DNA from: Asaia lannensis NBRC 102526 | GTDB taxonomy: Bacteria; Pseudomonadota; Alphaproteobacteria; Acetobacterales; Acetobacteraceae | Reading direction: 5' to 3' | NCBI RefSeq assembly: GCF_024054035.1 | Contig: NZ_JAMXQU010000001.1 | Span: 248,001 to 312,000, forward strand | DNA: 64,000 nucleotides | Part shown: in pieces, positions 26,332 through 34,764 of the stretch | Numbering within the stretch: position 1 is the stretch's first letter | Layout of the letters: each line of letters begins with the position of its first letter | Translations under genes and position numbers: made by a program | Notes under the pieces: generated by a model | Database searches by the model: none | The model's input: the letters and a program-made list of their open reading frames with translations, nothing else | Told to the model about the DNA's origin: nothing

Positions 26332-26826
26332 ATGAAATCTGTTCTCGTACTCGGGGGTGCCCGATCTGGAAAAAGCCGCCATGCCGAGGCTCTTGTGACA
26401 GCCGAACCGGGCCCCTGGCGCTATATCGCCACCGGGCGCGCCTGGGACGACGAAATGCGCGCGCGTATCGCCCTGCACAGGGCACAGCGCGCGCCGGGTT
26501 GGGAGACGGTCGAAGCGCCGCTCGATCTTGTTTCTGCCTTGCACGTATCCAGGCCGGTTCTGGTCGATTGCCTCACTTTATGGCTGACGAACTTAATTCT
26601 CGGTGAACAGGATATTGAACAGGCTACGAAAACCCTGCTTGATGCCCTGCATCTGCGGAGCGCTTCGACCGTGTTCGTGAGTAATGAGGTCGGCCTTGGA
26701 ATCGTGCCTGAAAACGCCCTTGCCAGACGGTTTCGCGATGAGGCGGGATTGCTGCATCAGCGTCTGGCACAGCATGTGGATCGTGTTCTGTTTGTGGCCG
26801 CGGGCTGCGTTCTGGAAATGAAGTGA
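26332..26826 (+). CDS. cobU: Adenosylcobinamide kinase / adenosylcobinamide-phosphate guanylyltransferase
   Basis: A ~164-residue bifunctional enzyme that phosphorylates adenosylcobinamide and then adds GMP. The P-loop is VLGGARSGKSRHAE, the guanylylated His is in ALHRAQRAPGW, and VDCLTLWLTNLI and VSNEVGLGIVPENALAR are classical CobU/CobP motifs. Start at 26332, with AGAGGA eight bases upstream. Only 48 bp separate it from the divergent cobT start. It is followed directly by cobO and cobQ. Confidence 0.96.
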   Translation: MKSVLVLGGARSGKSRHAEALVTAEPGPWRYIATGRAWDDEMRARIALHRAQRAPGWETVEAPLDLVSALHVSRPVLVDCLTLWLTNLILGEQDIEQATKTLLDALHLRSASTVFVSNEVGLGIVPENALARRFRDEAGLLHQRLAQHVDRVLFVAAGCVLEMK

Positions 26827-26835
26827 GTGAATGAA

Positions 26836-27444
26836 ATGACGTCCGATCCCGATCAGGAGCGCCACCGCCTCAAGATGCAGCATCGCAAGGATGTGCAGGA
26901 TCGCGAGGTTGCCGGGAAAACCATCGAAAAGGGGCTTCTTGCTGTCCATACCGGGCCGGGCAAAGGGAAATCGACCGCGGCTTTCGGGCTTGCCCTGCGT
27001 ATGCTCGGTTATGGGCGTAAGGTCGTGGTGGTGCAGTTCATCAAGGGGGCATGGGACACGGGGGAACGTCATGCGCTCGACCGTTTTGGCGATCTTGTGC
27101 AGTTTCATGCGCTTGGCGAAGGTTTTACCTGGGAGACCCAGGATCGCGAACGCGATATCGCTGCCTGCCATCGTGCCTGGGAACAGGCACTTGAGGCCCT
27201 TTCACGTGACGATGTGGCCCTTGTCGTGCTTGACGAACTCAATATTGCCTTGCGTTACGGATATCTGGACGAAGCGACCGTTCTCGGCGGGCTTGCAGCA
27301 CGTCCGGCCAATCAGCATGTCGTGGTAACCGGGCGCAATGCGCCGCCCTGGCTTGTGGATGCTGCCGATCTCGTCACGGAAATGACGCTGGTAAAGCATC
27401 ATTTCAAGGACGGCGTGAAAGCCCAGAAGGGCTTCGAATTTTGA
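26836..27444 (+). CDS. cobO: Cob(I)yrinic acid a,c-diamide adenosyltransferase
   Basis: A ~202-residue ATP:corrinoid adenosyltransferase of the CobO/BtuR type. The P-loop is [19 protein letters not shown], followed by [15 protein letters not shown] and the conserved [14 protein letters not shown]; the C-terminal [17 protein letters not shown] is family typical. It attaches the adenosyl group to the cobalt. Two starts are possible: GTG at 26827, directly after the cobU stop, and ATG at 26836, which gives the usual N-terminus. Its stop overlaps the cobQ start. Confidence 0.95.
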   Translation: MTSDPDQERHRLKMQHRKDVQDREVAGKTIEKGLLAVHTGPGKGKSTAAFGLALRMLGYGRKVVVVQFIKGAWDTGERHALDRFGDLVQFHALGEGFTWETQDRERDIAACHRAWEQALEALSRDDVALVVLDELNIALRYGYLDEATVLGGLAARPANQHVVVTGRNAPPWLVDAADLVTEMTLVKHHFKDGVKAQKGFEF

Positions 27445-28892
27445 AGCCGCCTGCCCTGATGTTTCAGGGGACCGGGTCGAATGTCGGCAAGTCAGTACTC
27501 GTTGCCGGGCTGGCACGCGCCCTGACGCGACGCGGTTTGCGCGTGCGTCCTTTCAAACCGCAGAACATGTCGAACAATGCGGCGGTTACGCCCGATGGGG
27601 GAGAGATCGGGCGGGCACAGGCCCTTCAGGCCATGGCCTGCGGGGTGCTCCCAAGCGTGCATATGAATCCGGTGCTGCTCAAACCTCAATCCGAGCAGGG
27701 ATCGCAGATCGTCGTGCAGGGCAGGGTATGGGGGCATCGTCAGGCCAGAGCCTATCAGGAGGTCAAACCCCTGCTGATGCCGTCCGTGCTCGAGAGCTTT
27801 CGCCACCTGCAGGCCGAAGCCGATATCGTCCTCGTCGAAGGGGCCGGGTCGGCCTCGGAAGTCAATCTGCGTCGAAACGATATTGCCAATATGGGTTTTG
27901 CAGAAGCCGCCGACCTGCCGGTTATTCTGATCGGCGATATCGACAGGGGCGGGGTGATTGCCAGTCTGGTCGGCACGCAAACCGTTCTGCCCGATTCTGA
28001 TGCGCGTCGTATCAAGGGGTTTATCGTCAATCGCATGAGAGGCGATCCGACCCTGTTCGAGAGCGGTATGGATTTCATCGCCCATGAAACGGGCTGGGCG
28101 CCTTGCGGTCTCGTGCCGTTTTTTGCCGGGATGCGCGACCTGCCCCCGGAGGATACAGGCGATCTGCCGGCGGGCTGGCAGGGAAGCGGCGCCTTGCGCA
28201 TAGCGGTGCCTCTCATGCCGATGATTGCCAATTTCGACGATCTGGACGCTCTGCGTGCCGAACGGTCGATTACTCTGGCTTTTATCCCGCCCGGCGAGGC
28301 TCTCCCCCCCTGCGATCTGGTGATTCTACCGGGATCGAAGGCGACCATCGCCGATCTGGATTTCATGCGTCAGCAGGGCTGGGACATGGATCTGCGTGTC
28401 CATTACAGACAGGGTGGACGTATTTTCGGGCTATGCGGCGGTTATCAGATGCTCGGCCACCAGCTGGCTGATCCCGACGGGATCGAGGGAAGCCCGCAAA
28501 CGCGTGAGGGGCTGGGTTATCTGGATATCGAGACGCGCATCACACCGCGAAAGACCGTGCAGCAGAATGATGGCTGTCTGCTACCCGGCAATACACCTGT
28601 AGCAGGCTATGAAATTCACGCGGGTCGGACCACGGGTGCAGCCCTGTCACGCCCGATGATCCGGTTCTCGAACGGAGAAGTCGATGGAGCGCGATCGGAA
28701 GATGGGCGCATTTGCGGCACTTATCTGCACGGCGTGTTCGACAGGGCCGGAGCGCGTCATGCACTGATGGCGGAATGGGGCGCGCAGTCGGAGCCGTTCG
28801 ACAATCGCACCCGTATCGAGCTGGCGCTCGATGGACTGGCCGATCATCTGGAAAAGCATGTGGATATTGATCGGCTTTTGTCGATCACCTAA
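27441..28892 (+). CDS. cobQ: Cobyric acid synthase
   Basis: A 483-residue ATP- and glutamine-dependent amidase that amidates positions b, d, e and g of adenosylcobyrinic acid a,c-diamide. The N-terminal synthetase half begins [12 protein letters not shown] and includes [13 protein letters not shown] and [13 protein letters not shown]. The C-terminal half is a class I glutaminase-like domain with Cys in [12 protein letters not shown] and His in GTYLHGVFD. The start appears to be TTG overlapping the cobO stop (TTGA), with AGAAGG ten bases upstream; ATG at 27459 would cut the N-terminus by six residues. Confidence 0.95.
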   Translation: MKPPALMFQGTGSNVGKSVLVAGLARALTRRGLRVRPFKPQNMSNNAAVTPDGGEIGRAQALQAMACGVLPSVHMNPVLLKPQSEQGSQIVVQGRVWGHRQARAYQEVKPLLMPSVLESFRHLQAEADIVLVEGAGSASEVNLRRNDIANMGFAEAADLPVILIGDIDRGGVIASLVGTQTVLPDSDARRIKGFIVNRMRGDPTLFESGMDFIAHETGWAPCGLVPFFAGMRDLPPEDTGDLPAGWQGSGALRIAVPLMPMIANFDDLDALRAERSITLAFIPPGEALPPCDLVILPGSKATIADLDFMRQQGWDMDLRVHYRQGGRIFGLCGGYQMLGHQLADPDGIEGSPQTREGLGYLDIETRITPRKTVQQNDGCLLPGNTPVAGYEIHAGRTTGAALSRPMIRFSNGEVDGARSEDGRICGTYLHGVFDRAGARHALMAEWGAQSEPFDNRTRIELALDGLADHLEKHVDIDRLLSIT

Positions 28893-28942
28893 CCGGGCGG
28901 GCAAGCGAGCGGGTTGGCGCGACCCGAGCTGACTCCCGGCTT

Positions 28943-29410
28943 TCAGAATGCCGGTAGGGCCCGGGAGGTCTCGGACAGAAGAGTGCGCACATAGTTGAGC
29001 GCATCGAGCATGACCCCATTTTCCCGAACAGCGTAAGGATCGCCTTTTACAGAGACACACACAGTGTCGTGGTCGCTCGTCGTGGTGATCTTGGGAAGAT
29101 AAACCCGCGAAACATTCTCGAGCAGGTTCCATACGACGCGGATCGATACCGGGTCGTTGCGCGTCTTATGCAAGAGGCCGGTATCTGACCCGAGGAAGGA
29201 AATAGCATCATCGAGATGATCGGTAACGGGGCAAACCGGTTCGTGCATCCCATCGGATGCATGATCAATGCCGTCGAATACCATTTTCGATTCGTAATAG
29301 TCGCATTGATACGAAGTATGATTGCAGACAAACTCACTGGATTTATCGTAAAAATTCCAGTTATGTCCTGTTTCTTCATCTATAAATGAATGGGAATTGA
29401 AATGATGCAT
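28943..29410 (-). CDS. Hypothetical protein, Asp/His/Tyr-rich, unknown
   Basis: A 155-residue protein with no recognised family. No signal peptide or membrane span. The N-terminal half is rich in His, Asp, Tyr and Asn with several Cys (EFVCNHTSYQCDYYESK, HEPVCPVTDHLDDA); the second half looks like a mixed alpha/beta domain (RVVWNLLENVSRVYLPKI). A good Shine-Dalgarno (GGAG, six bases) supports translation. Base composition is lower in GC than the neighbours, suggesting acquisition. It sits inside the cobalamin cluster and is divergent from a LysR gene, which may control it. Confidence 0.65.
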   Translation of the reverse strand: MHHFNSHSFIDEETGHNWNFYDKSSEFVCNHTSYQCDYYESKMVFDGIDHASDGMHEPVCPVTDHLDDAISFLGSDTGLLHKTRNDPVSIRVVWNLLENVSRVYLPKITTTSDHDTVCVSVKGDPYAVRENGVMLDALNYVRTLLSETSRALPAF

Positions 29411-29476
29411 CTCGATCTCCGGTCTTGATTTTTTGAAATACGCCGCGTTCTCTAGCGAGATATTCGTAAATGCGAG

Positions 29477-29494
29477 GTTACCTCTTTGGGCAAC
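29477..29494. promoter_or_regulatory. Possible LysR-type operator dyad
   Basis: GTTACC-N6-GGCAAC, an imperfect dyad (5 of 6 positions), lies in the 241-bp AT-richer gap between the divergent hypothetical gene and the LysR gene. LysR proteins often bind dyads in such divergent regions. The spacing does not fit T-N11-A exactly, so this is tentative. Confidence 0.25.
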
Positions 29495-29651
29495 TAAAGG
29501 TTTTTAACGGTCTGTAACGAGTATGACTGTCGTGACATAAATGATTGATTGAATTTTACGAAAAGCACCATCGGCTGAAACGATAAGTAAAAACAAGGAC
29601 AGTTTTTGCGACGGGGTGTGTACTTTTTTAGAACGGTCATTGAGGGAACCA

Positions 29652-30560
29652 ATGAGAAAAAAGATAAATTTCAATGGCATAACCTACTTTATCGCTGTGA
29701 TTGAAGCTGGATCGATCTCAGGGGCTGCGCGGGCTCTGGGGGTGTCAAAAAGCGTGATAAGTAAAGCGGTCATTGAGCTTGAGGCGGCCTTGCAGACAGA
29801 TCTTCTGCTCCGTACGTCAAAACAGCTCCTGCCAACGAAGGCGGGCGAAGTTTTTTACCGACGCTGTACGTCGGGTATAGAGGCGATAGAGACGGCGTTT
29901 CTCGATACGCAAAACCATGGCGCGATCCCTCAGGGGGCCCTACACATACTCGCCAATGCCGCCTATGGGCGGTATGTCGTGCTACCGGTCGTGCATGCTT
30001 TTGCGGCGCGTTATCCTTCCTGCCAGATCAGATTTTCTCTTTCCGACGATGTGCCGGAAGCACAGATGACCTGGTTCGATGTCGCTATAAGAACGCGTCC
30101 TTTCGACGATCCATCCCTGCATGTCAGGCGTGTTGGGAGTTTTCAGCGCCATCTCGTGATCAGTCGCGATTATGCGGATCGTTTGGGTCCGATCACCTCA
30201 TTCGATCATCTGCATGCCATACCCTTCATCGGTTATGTAGATATGCCGGGCAGGGATGGCTGGCTTATGACCGGTGGTGGCGAGCCTCGTCTTCTGGGTC
30301 TCTCGCCCCATCTGTCGCTCGGGCCGATCAACCTCATTGTGGAAAGTGTACTTGCAGGGCAGGGGTATTCGGTTTTACCCGATTTTCTCTACGATCATCC
30401 GAGCGTCTCGCCCCGCCTACAGAAACTCTTGCCTGAATGGTCGGCTGAGCCGGGCGATGTTCTTGCTTACACATATCCCGCGCGCCAACGCTCGGCATCG
30501 GTACGCCTGTTTATCGACTGGATGATCTGCGCTGTGCAGGGACTGCCGTTCCCCGCCTGA
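29652..30560 (+). CDS. LysR-family transcriptional regulator
   Basis: A ~302-residue LysR-type regulator. The N-terminal helix-turn-helix is in IEAGSISGAARALGVSKSVI, followed by the linker helix and a substrate-binding domain (GALHILANAAYGRYVVLPVV onwards). The start at MRKKINFNG has GAGGG upstream; the longer frame lacks a ribosome site. The DNA-binding part resembles the CrgA/PA2206-like group. It stands divergently next to the unknown gene at 28943-29410, the usual arrangement of a LysR regulator and its target. Both interrupt the cobalamin genes; effector unknown. Confidence 0.9.
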   Translation: MRKKINFNGITYFIAVIEAGSISGAARALGVSKSVISKAVIELEAALQTDLLLRTSKQLLPTKAGEVFYRRCTSGIEAIETAFLDTQNHGAIPQGALHILANAAYGRYVVLPVVHAFAARYPSCQIRFSLSDDVPEAQMTWFDVAIRTRPFDDPSLHVRRVGSFQRHLVISRDYADRLGPITSFDHLHAIPFIGYVDMPGRDGWLMTGGGEPRLLGLSPHLSLGPINLIVESVLAGQGYSVLPDFLYDHPSVSPRLQKLLPEWSAEPGDVLAYTYPARQRSASVRLFIDWMICAVQGLPFPA

Positions 30561-30625
30561 GCGGGTTGCACGCGATGCCCGGTGTTAGTGTTGCCAGAGT
30601 TGTTGCGGGACTGTTGTTCGACGTA

Positions 30626-31282
30626 TCAGCGCCTGATCCAGCGAAGACGCTCTTCCGAACGCTGCTCCCATCCACGTCTCTCCAGTTCCGGCGTGTTGTT
30701 CTCCTGCTCGGGATAACCCACACAGAGATAGGCCATGAACTGCCATTGTGGTTCGGCATCGAGCAGATCGGTCATGTGATTCGGGTCGAGAATGGATACC
30801 CAGCCGAGACCGATATTATGGGCCTGCGCGGCCAGCCAGAACGTATGTATGGCCATGACCGCCGACCATTGTACCGTCTCCGGCATGGTGAGGCGACCGA
30901 GGCCTCTGCCCTGTGCAGGGTCGGGATCGCAGAACACGGCAATATGATGCGGCGCATCTTCAAGACCGGCCAGTTTCAGCCTGGCATAGGCTGCGCCATC
31001 CGAATCCTGACGCGCGGCGAGAGCCTCGGCATTGCGCGCGGAGAATTCCTTTCGCACCGCCTCACGTCGTTTGGGATCGTCGACGCGCATGAAGCGCCAT
31101 GGCTGGCTTAACCCGACCGAGGGGGTGCTGCAGGTCAGGGCGAGGAGCGCATCGAGACTTTCTTCTGGCACCGGATCGCGCCGGAAATGGCGTACGTCGC
31201 GTCGCCAGTGGAAAAGAGCTTCAAGCTGGGTGCGAAAATCCCGGTCGAAAACCGGAGCAGTAAGACAGGCCGGGTCGTGCAA
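30626..31282 (-). CDS. bluB: 5,6-dimethylbenzimidazole synthase
   Basis: A ~218-residue nitroreductase-fold flavoenzyme that breaks down FMN with oxygen to make 5,6-dimethylbenzimidazole, the lower ligand of B12. BluB marks: WRRDVRHFRRDPVPEE, STPSVGLSQPWRFMRV, GLGRLTMPETVQWSAVMAI, LGWVSILDPNHMTDLLD and YLCVGYPEQE. No Met lies near the expected start. The best candidate is a TTG at 31280-31282 (reading M-HDPACLTAP), with GGGAG seven bases upstream and 11 bp after the cbiB stop. The Met at 31351 would overlap cbiB by 58 bp. Confidence 0.92.
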   Translation of the reverse strand: MHDPACLTAPVFDRDFRTQLEALFHWRRDVRHFRRDPVPEESLDALLALTCSTPSVGLSQPWRFMRVDDPKRREAVRKEFSARNAEALAARQDSDGAAYARLKLAGLEDAPHHIAVFCDPDPAQGRGLGRLTMPETVQWSAVMAIHTFWLAAQAHNIGLGWVSILDPNHMTDLLDAEPQWQFMAYLCVGYPEQENNTPELERRGWEQRSEERLRWIRR

Positions 31283-31293
31283 CGACAGACTCC

Positions 31294-32343
31294 CTAGATC
31301 CAGACAAGCAGCGCAAGCAGAAACGCGCCCTGAAAAGCGCAGGCCAGGCAATAGAGTCTCAGCGCGCGAGACAGATCGCCGGGTTCTGCTTCTGATCGCC
31401 CGTCACCCATCCAGGAATCGGCAACCAGAACCCCTTTATACTGCCTTGGGCCTGCAAGACGCAAAGCGAGGCCTCCGGCCATGGCAGCCTCAGGCCAGCC
31501 TGCATTGGGGGAACGATGACGCGCGGCATCGCGCCATACGGCGCGTATTGCCCTGACCATCCCGCTTCCGAGGCTGGCCGATGCGAGAACGAGCCATAAG
31601 GCCGCAAGGCGTGAGGCCGGACTGTTCACGCAATCGTCGCACAGGGCAGACGCCCTGCCGAATTCCGTATGTTTCGGCGTCAGATGGCCGATCATGCTGT
31701 CGGCTGTGTTGATGGCTTTGTATGCCACTGCACCGGGCAGACCGAAGACGGCCATCCAGAAAACAGGGGCTACCACGCCATCCGAGAAATTTTCTGCAAG
31801 GCTTTCTATCGCTGCACGAACCACTCCGGCGCGATCAAGTGTTTCGGGGTCGCGCCCCACAATCATGGCAACGGCGCGTCGTCCTCCGGCCAGACCTTCG
31901 GATCTCAGCCCGATCAGCACGGCTCTTACGTGGCTGTAAAGCGATCTCTGCGCAATCAGCGTGCTGGCAAAAATCGCCTCGAACACGAAAACCAGCGAGG
32001 CGGGTAAAAAGCGTGCGGCAATCGCCTGTGCGACAAGGGTCACCCCCACGGGCAGGCCGACGATGAGAAGCAGGGCCACCAGCCCGAGCGCGCGGGTTTG
32101 CCATACAGCGCTTTCAGGGGAAGGGTTTCGGCATCTGAGCCCTCGGTTTTCTTCCGCCGGAGCAACGCTGCCGATCTCACCGGCACGTTGTGTGGGAGAG
32201 ATCGCAGGATTGAGCCAGTGATCGAGCGCGGTGATCAGGCGGCCGATCCATGTTACCGGATGACCGATCCGCCGGAATACGGCATCGGGATAGCCGATGA
32301 GCCCTTCCGTCAGGAGGGCGCAGAGCGTCAGGGAAAGGAACAT
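31294..32343 (-). CDS. cbiB: Adenosylcobinamide-phosphate synthase
   Basis: A 349-residue polytopic membrane protein (CbiB, called CobD in the aerobic naming) that joins adenosylcobyric acid with aminopropanol (phosphate). Marks: EGLIGYPDAVFRRIGHPVTWIG near the N-terminus, ESLAENFSDGVVAPVFWM, YKAINTADSMIGHLTPKH and a C-terminal SPNAGWPEAAMAGGLALRL. It has about 30 extra residues between the first span and the main body (SPTQRAGEIGSVAPAEENRG). It is first in a cbiB-bluB unit and divergent from cobC, with only 8 bp between the two start codons. Confidence 0.94.
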   Translation of the reverse strand: MFLSLTLCALLTEGLIGYPDAVFRRIGHPVTWIGRLITALDHWLNPAISPTQRAGEIGSVAPAEENRGLRCRNPSPESAVWQTRALGLVALLLIVGLPVGVTLVAQAIAARFLPASLVFVFEAIFASTLIAQRSLYSHVRAVLIGLRSEGLAGGRRAVAMIVGRDPETLDRAGVVRAAIESLAENFSDGVVAPVFWMAVFGLPGAVAYKAINTADSMIGHLTPKHTEFGRASALCDDCVNSPASRLAALWLVLASASLGSGMVRAIRAVWRDAARHRSPNAGWPEAAMAGGLALRLAGPRQYKGVLVADSWMGDGRSEAEPGDLSRALRLYCLACAFQGAFLLALLVWI

Positions 32344-32351
32344 GGATCAGA

Positions 32352-33416
32352 ATGGCCGGTCAGTACGAGGAATGCGAACATAGCATGACGCCCTGGCCGG
32401 CGCATGGCGGTCGCCTGAGCGAACTGGCTCACCTGTTCCCCGAGGCACCGAAACCGTGGATCGATCTTTCGACGGGCATCAATCCCCATCCCTTTCCCTT
32501 TACGCAGCCGGATAGCGCCCTGCATGCACGCCTGCCTGACCCGATGGAGGAGGAAGCTCTTCGCCATGCCGCTGCCGAAGCCTATGGCGTATCCCCGTCA
32601 TGCGTTCTCGCAGCGCCGGGAACGCAGCTTCTGATCGGTCTGCTGCCCGGTTTTCTCATGCGTCGACAGATCGTGGCAGGGGTTCGTATCCTTTCTCCTA
32701 CCTATAGCGGGCACGAGGCGGCATGGCGTGAAGCCAGGATACCCGTTCAGCACCTGCCGTATGGTGGAGCCCTGTCGCTGCCCGAACGCCACGGGGTAAC
32801 CGTGATATGCGCCCCCAATAATCCGACAGGTCATGCCCTGACGCTGGCGGAAATCGCCTCATTGGCCGAAACGCATGCGCGGGCGAATGCCGTTCTCGTC
32901 GTCGATGAGGCCTATGCCGATTTTGCCCGAGAGAGCGCGGCTTCGCTCCTGCCACATCCGTCGCTGATCGTCCTTAGATCCTTCGGCAAGGCCTACGGGC
33001 TTGCCGGGATGAGAATAGGATTTCTGCTCGGCATGCACCCGGTCGTCCAGGCGTTGCGTACTGCGATAGGACCATGGGCGATTTCGACGGCAGGGTGTCA
33101 TATTGCAGCAGAAGCCCTGCGCGATCGGGCTTGGCGCAGCGACATGGGGAGGCGTCTCGAAAGAGAGATGGCCGCCCTGCGCCACGTCGTTACCCGGGCT
33201 GGGTTCGAATTTGTCGGGGGGACATCGCTGTTCGGCCTGTTCCGCTCAGCCAATGCTCCAGCCTTGTGGGAGCGTCTGGCGCGGGCAGGCATACTCGTAC
33301 GTCGTTTCGACTGGGATGCCTCATTGCTCCGTTTCGGCCTTCCGGCTGATGAGACAGGTCTGATGCGTCTTGCCAAAGCACTCGATGTCAAGGCACTCGA
33401 TACAGGAGGGGTGTGA
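32352..33416 (+). CDS. cobC: Threonine-phosphate decarboxylase (class I/II aminotransferase fold)
   Basis: A 354-residue PLP enzyme of the histidinol-phosphate aminotransferase group, used in B12 synthesis to make (R)-1-amino-2-propanol phosphate. Visible: HGGRLSELAHLFPEAPKPWIDLS, the typical STGINPHPFP, CAPNNPTGHALTL, VDEAYADFARE, the PLP Lys in LRSFGKAYGLAGMRIGF and a C-terminal LRFGLPADE. Two starts are possible: 32352, with GGA five bases upstream, and 32385 (MTPWPAHGG), which fits the usual N-terminus but has a distant ribosome site. Confidence 0.93.
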   Translation: MAGQYEECEHSMTPWPAHGGRLSELAHLFPEAPKPWIDLSTGINPHPFPFTQPDSALHARLPDPMEEEALRHAAAEAYGVSPSCVLAAPGTQLLIGLLPGFLMRRQIVAGVRILSPTYSGHEAAWREARIPVQHLPYGGALSLPERHGVTVICAPNNPTGHALTLAEIASLAETHARANAVLVVDEAYADFARESAASLLPHPSLIVLRSFGKAYGLAGMRIGFLLGMHPVVQALRTAIGPWAISTAGCHIAAEALRDRAWRSDMGRRLEREMAALRHVVTRAGFEFVGGTSLFGLFRSANAPALWERLARAGILVRRFDWDASLLRFGLPADETGLMRLAKALDVKALDTGGV

Positions 33417-33601
33417 AAGTACCGCCGGGCTTTTCGCGATCACGGACCTGACGGCTGCGCGTTTTCTCTAATGCCCGGATACTGCCTGTCACCCTCTCTT
33501 CATGCACCATGGTCTCAGCCAGACTGGGTGCTCTGGCCCCAAGGGCATGGATGCGATCTCCGATTGCTTCGCGCCGGGCGCATCGGTATCCTTGAGGAAT
33601 C

Positions 33602-34696
33602 ATGAGCAATCCTTCTTCTTCAGACGGGGCCGGGTCGGGCCGCGGCCTTCAGCTACGCCCGATCGATCTCGGCAATGGTGTCGTGATCGATACGCCGGTG
33701 ATTCTCGCTCCGATGTCAGGTGTGACGGATCTGCCTTTTCGTCAGCTGGCGCGCGAGCTGGGTGCTGGTCTTGTCGTGTCGGAGATGATCGCCTCATGGG
33801 CGATGGTGCGCGAAAATGAGAATACGTTACGCATGGCGCGTAGCGCCGAGAACGGGCCGAATTCGGTTCAGCTTGCCGGATGCGATCCCGAGGCGATGGC
33901 CCAGGCGGCGAAAATTGCCGTCGATCAGGGAGCCGACCTGATCGATATCAATTTCGGCTGCCCCGTGAAAAAGGTTGCTGTCGGTCAATCGGCAGGATCG
34001 GCGCTCATGCGCGACGAGATCAAGGCGGCCGCTCTGCTTGAGGCGACGGTCAAGGCCGTATCGGTTCCCGTTACACTCAAGATGCGTATGGGCTGGGATC
34101 ATCAGTCGCTCAATGCGCCAAGGCTGGCCCGTATTGCCGAGGATGTCGGGATCCGTCTCGTGACGGTTCACGGCCGGACACGACAGATGTTCTATAACGG
34201 AACGGCAGACTGGCATTTCGTGCGCACGGTCAAGGACAGTGTCAGGCTGCCAGTCATCGTGAATGGCGATATCGTCTCCATCCAGAACGCGCGCGATGCT
34301 CTTGCCGCCTCGGGCGCCGATGGCGTGATGATCGGACGTGGCTGCTACGGTCGCCCGTGGTTTCTCGCTCAGGTCGCCCAATCCCTGCGTTCGGGTGAAA
34401 ACATGCCCGATCCCGATCTTGAGACGGAGAAATCGATCGTTCTGCGTCATTACGGCATGATGCTCGACCATTTTGGCGAGCGCCCCGGACTGCGTCTCGC
34501 ACGCAAACATGTCTCCTGGTACTCGCATGGGCTGCCGGGCTCGGCAGCTTTCCGTGCCAGCATCAACAAGATGGACAAGGCGCAGGATGTGATCGACCAT
34601 CTGACGGCCTTTTACGATCAGCAGATTGCCAATGGTGTGATACGCGATCGCGAATCGACGCATCAGCGCCCGGATGCGATCGAAGAAGCCGCCTGA
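33602..34696 (+). CDS. dusB: tRNA-dihydrouridine synthase (NifR3/DusB type)
   Basis: A 364-residue FMN-dependent enzyme that reduces uridines in the D-loop of tRNA. Family marks: ILAPMSGVTDLPFRQLAR, VSEMIASWAM, DINFGCPVKKVAVGQSAGSA with the catalytic Cys, TLKMRMGWD, TVHGRTRQMFYNGTADW, VNGDI and IGRGCYGRPWF, ending in KHVSWYSHGLPGSAAFR. In alphaproteobacteria this gene (nifR3) begins the operon that continues with ntrB-ntrC-ntrY-ntrX; here the ntrB position is empty. GAGG lies four bases before the ATG. Confidence 0.96.
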   Translation: MSNPSSSDGAGSGRGLQLRPIDLGNGVVIDTPVILAPMSGVTDLPFRQLARELGAGLVVSEMIASWAMVRENENTLRMARSAENGPNSVQLAGCDPEAMAQAAKIAVDQGADLIDINFGCPVKKVAVGQSAGSALMRDEIKAAALLEATVKAVSVPVTLKMRMGWDHQSLNAPRLARIAEDVGIRLVTVHGRTRQMFYNGTADWHFVRTVKDSVRLPVIVNGDIVSIQNARDALAASGADGVMIGRGCYGRPWFLAQVAQSLRSGENMPDPDLETEKSIVLRHYGMMLDHFGERPGLRLARKHVSWYSHGLPGSAAFRASINKMDKAQDVIDHLTAFYDQQIANGVIRDRESTHQRPDAIEEAA

Positions 34697-34764
34697 ATGC
34701 ACGCCCCCGACCGTTTCCCCAGTCTGCAAGCCCCGCCGCGTCCGGCCTTGTCTCGCCGGTCGTA

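Noticed and set aside
33388-33609. 73-codon minus-strand frame between cobC and dusB
   Set aside because: Plausible codon use but overlaps both neighbours, has no family resemblance and no convincing ribosome site.
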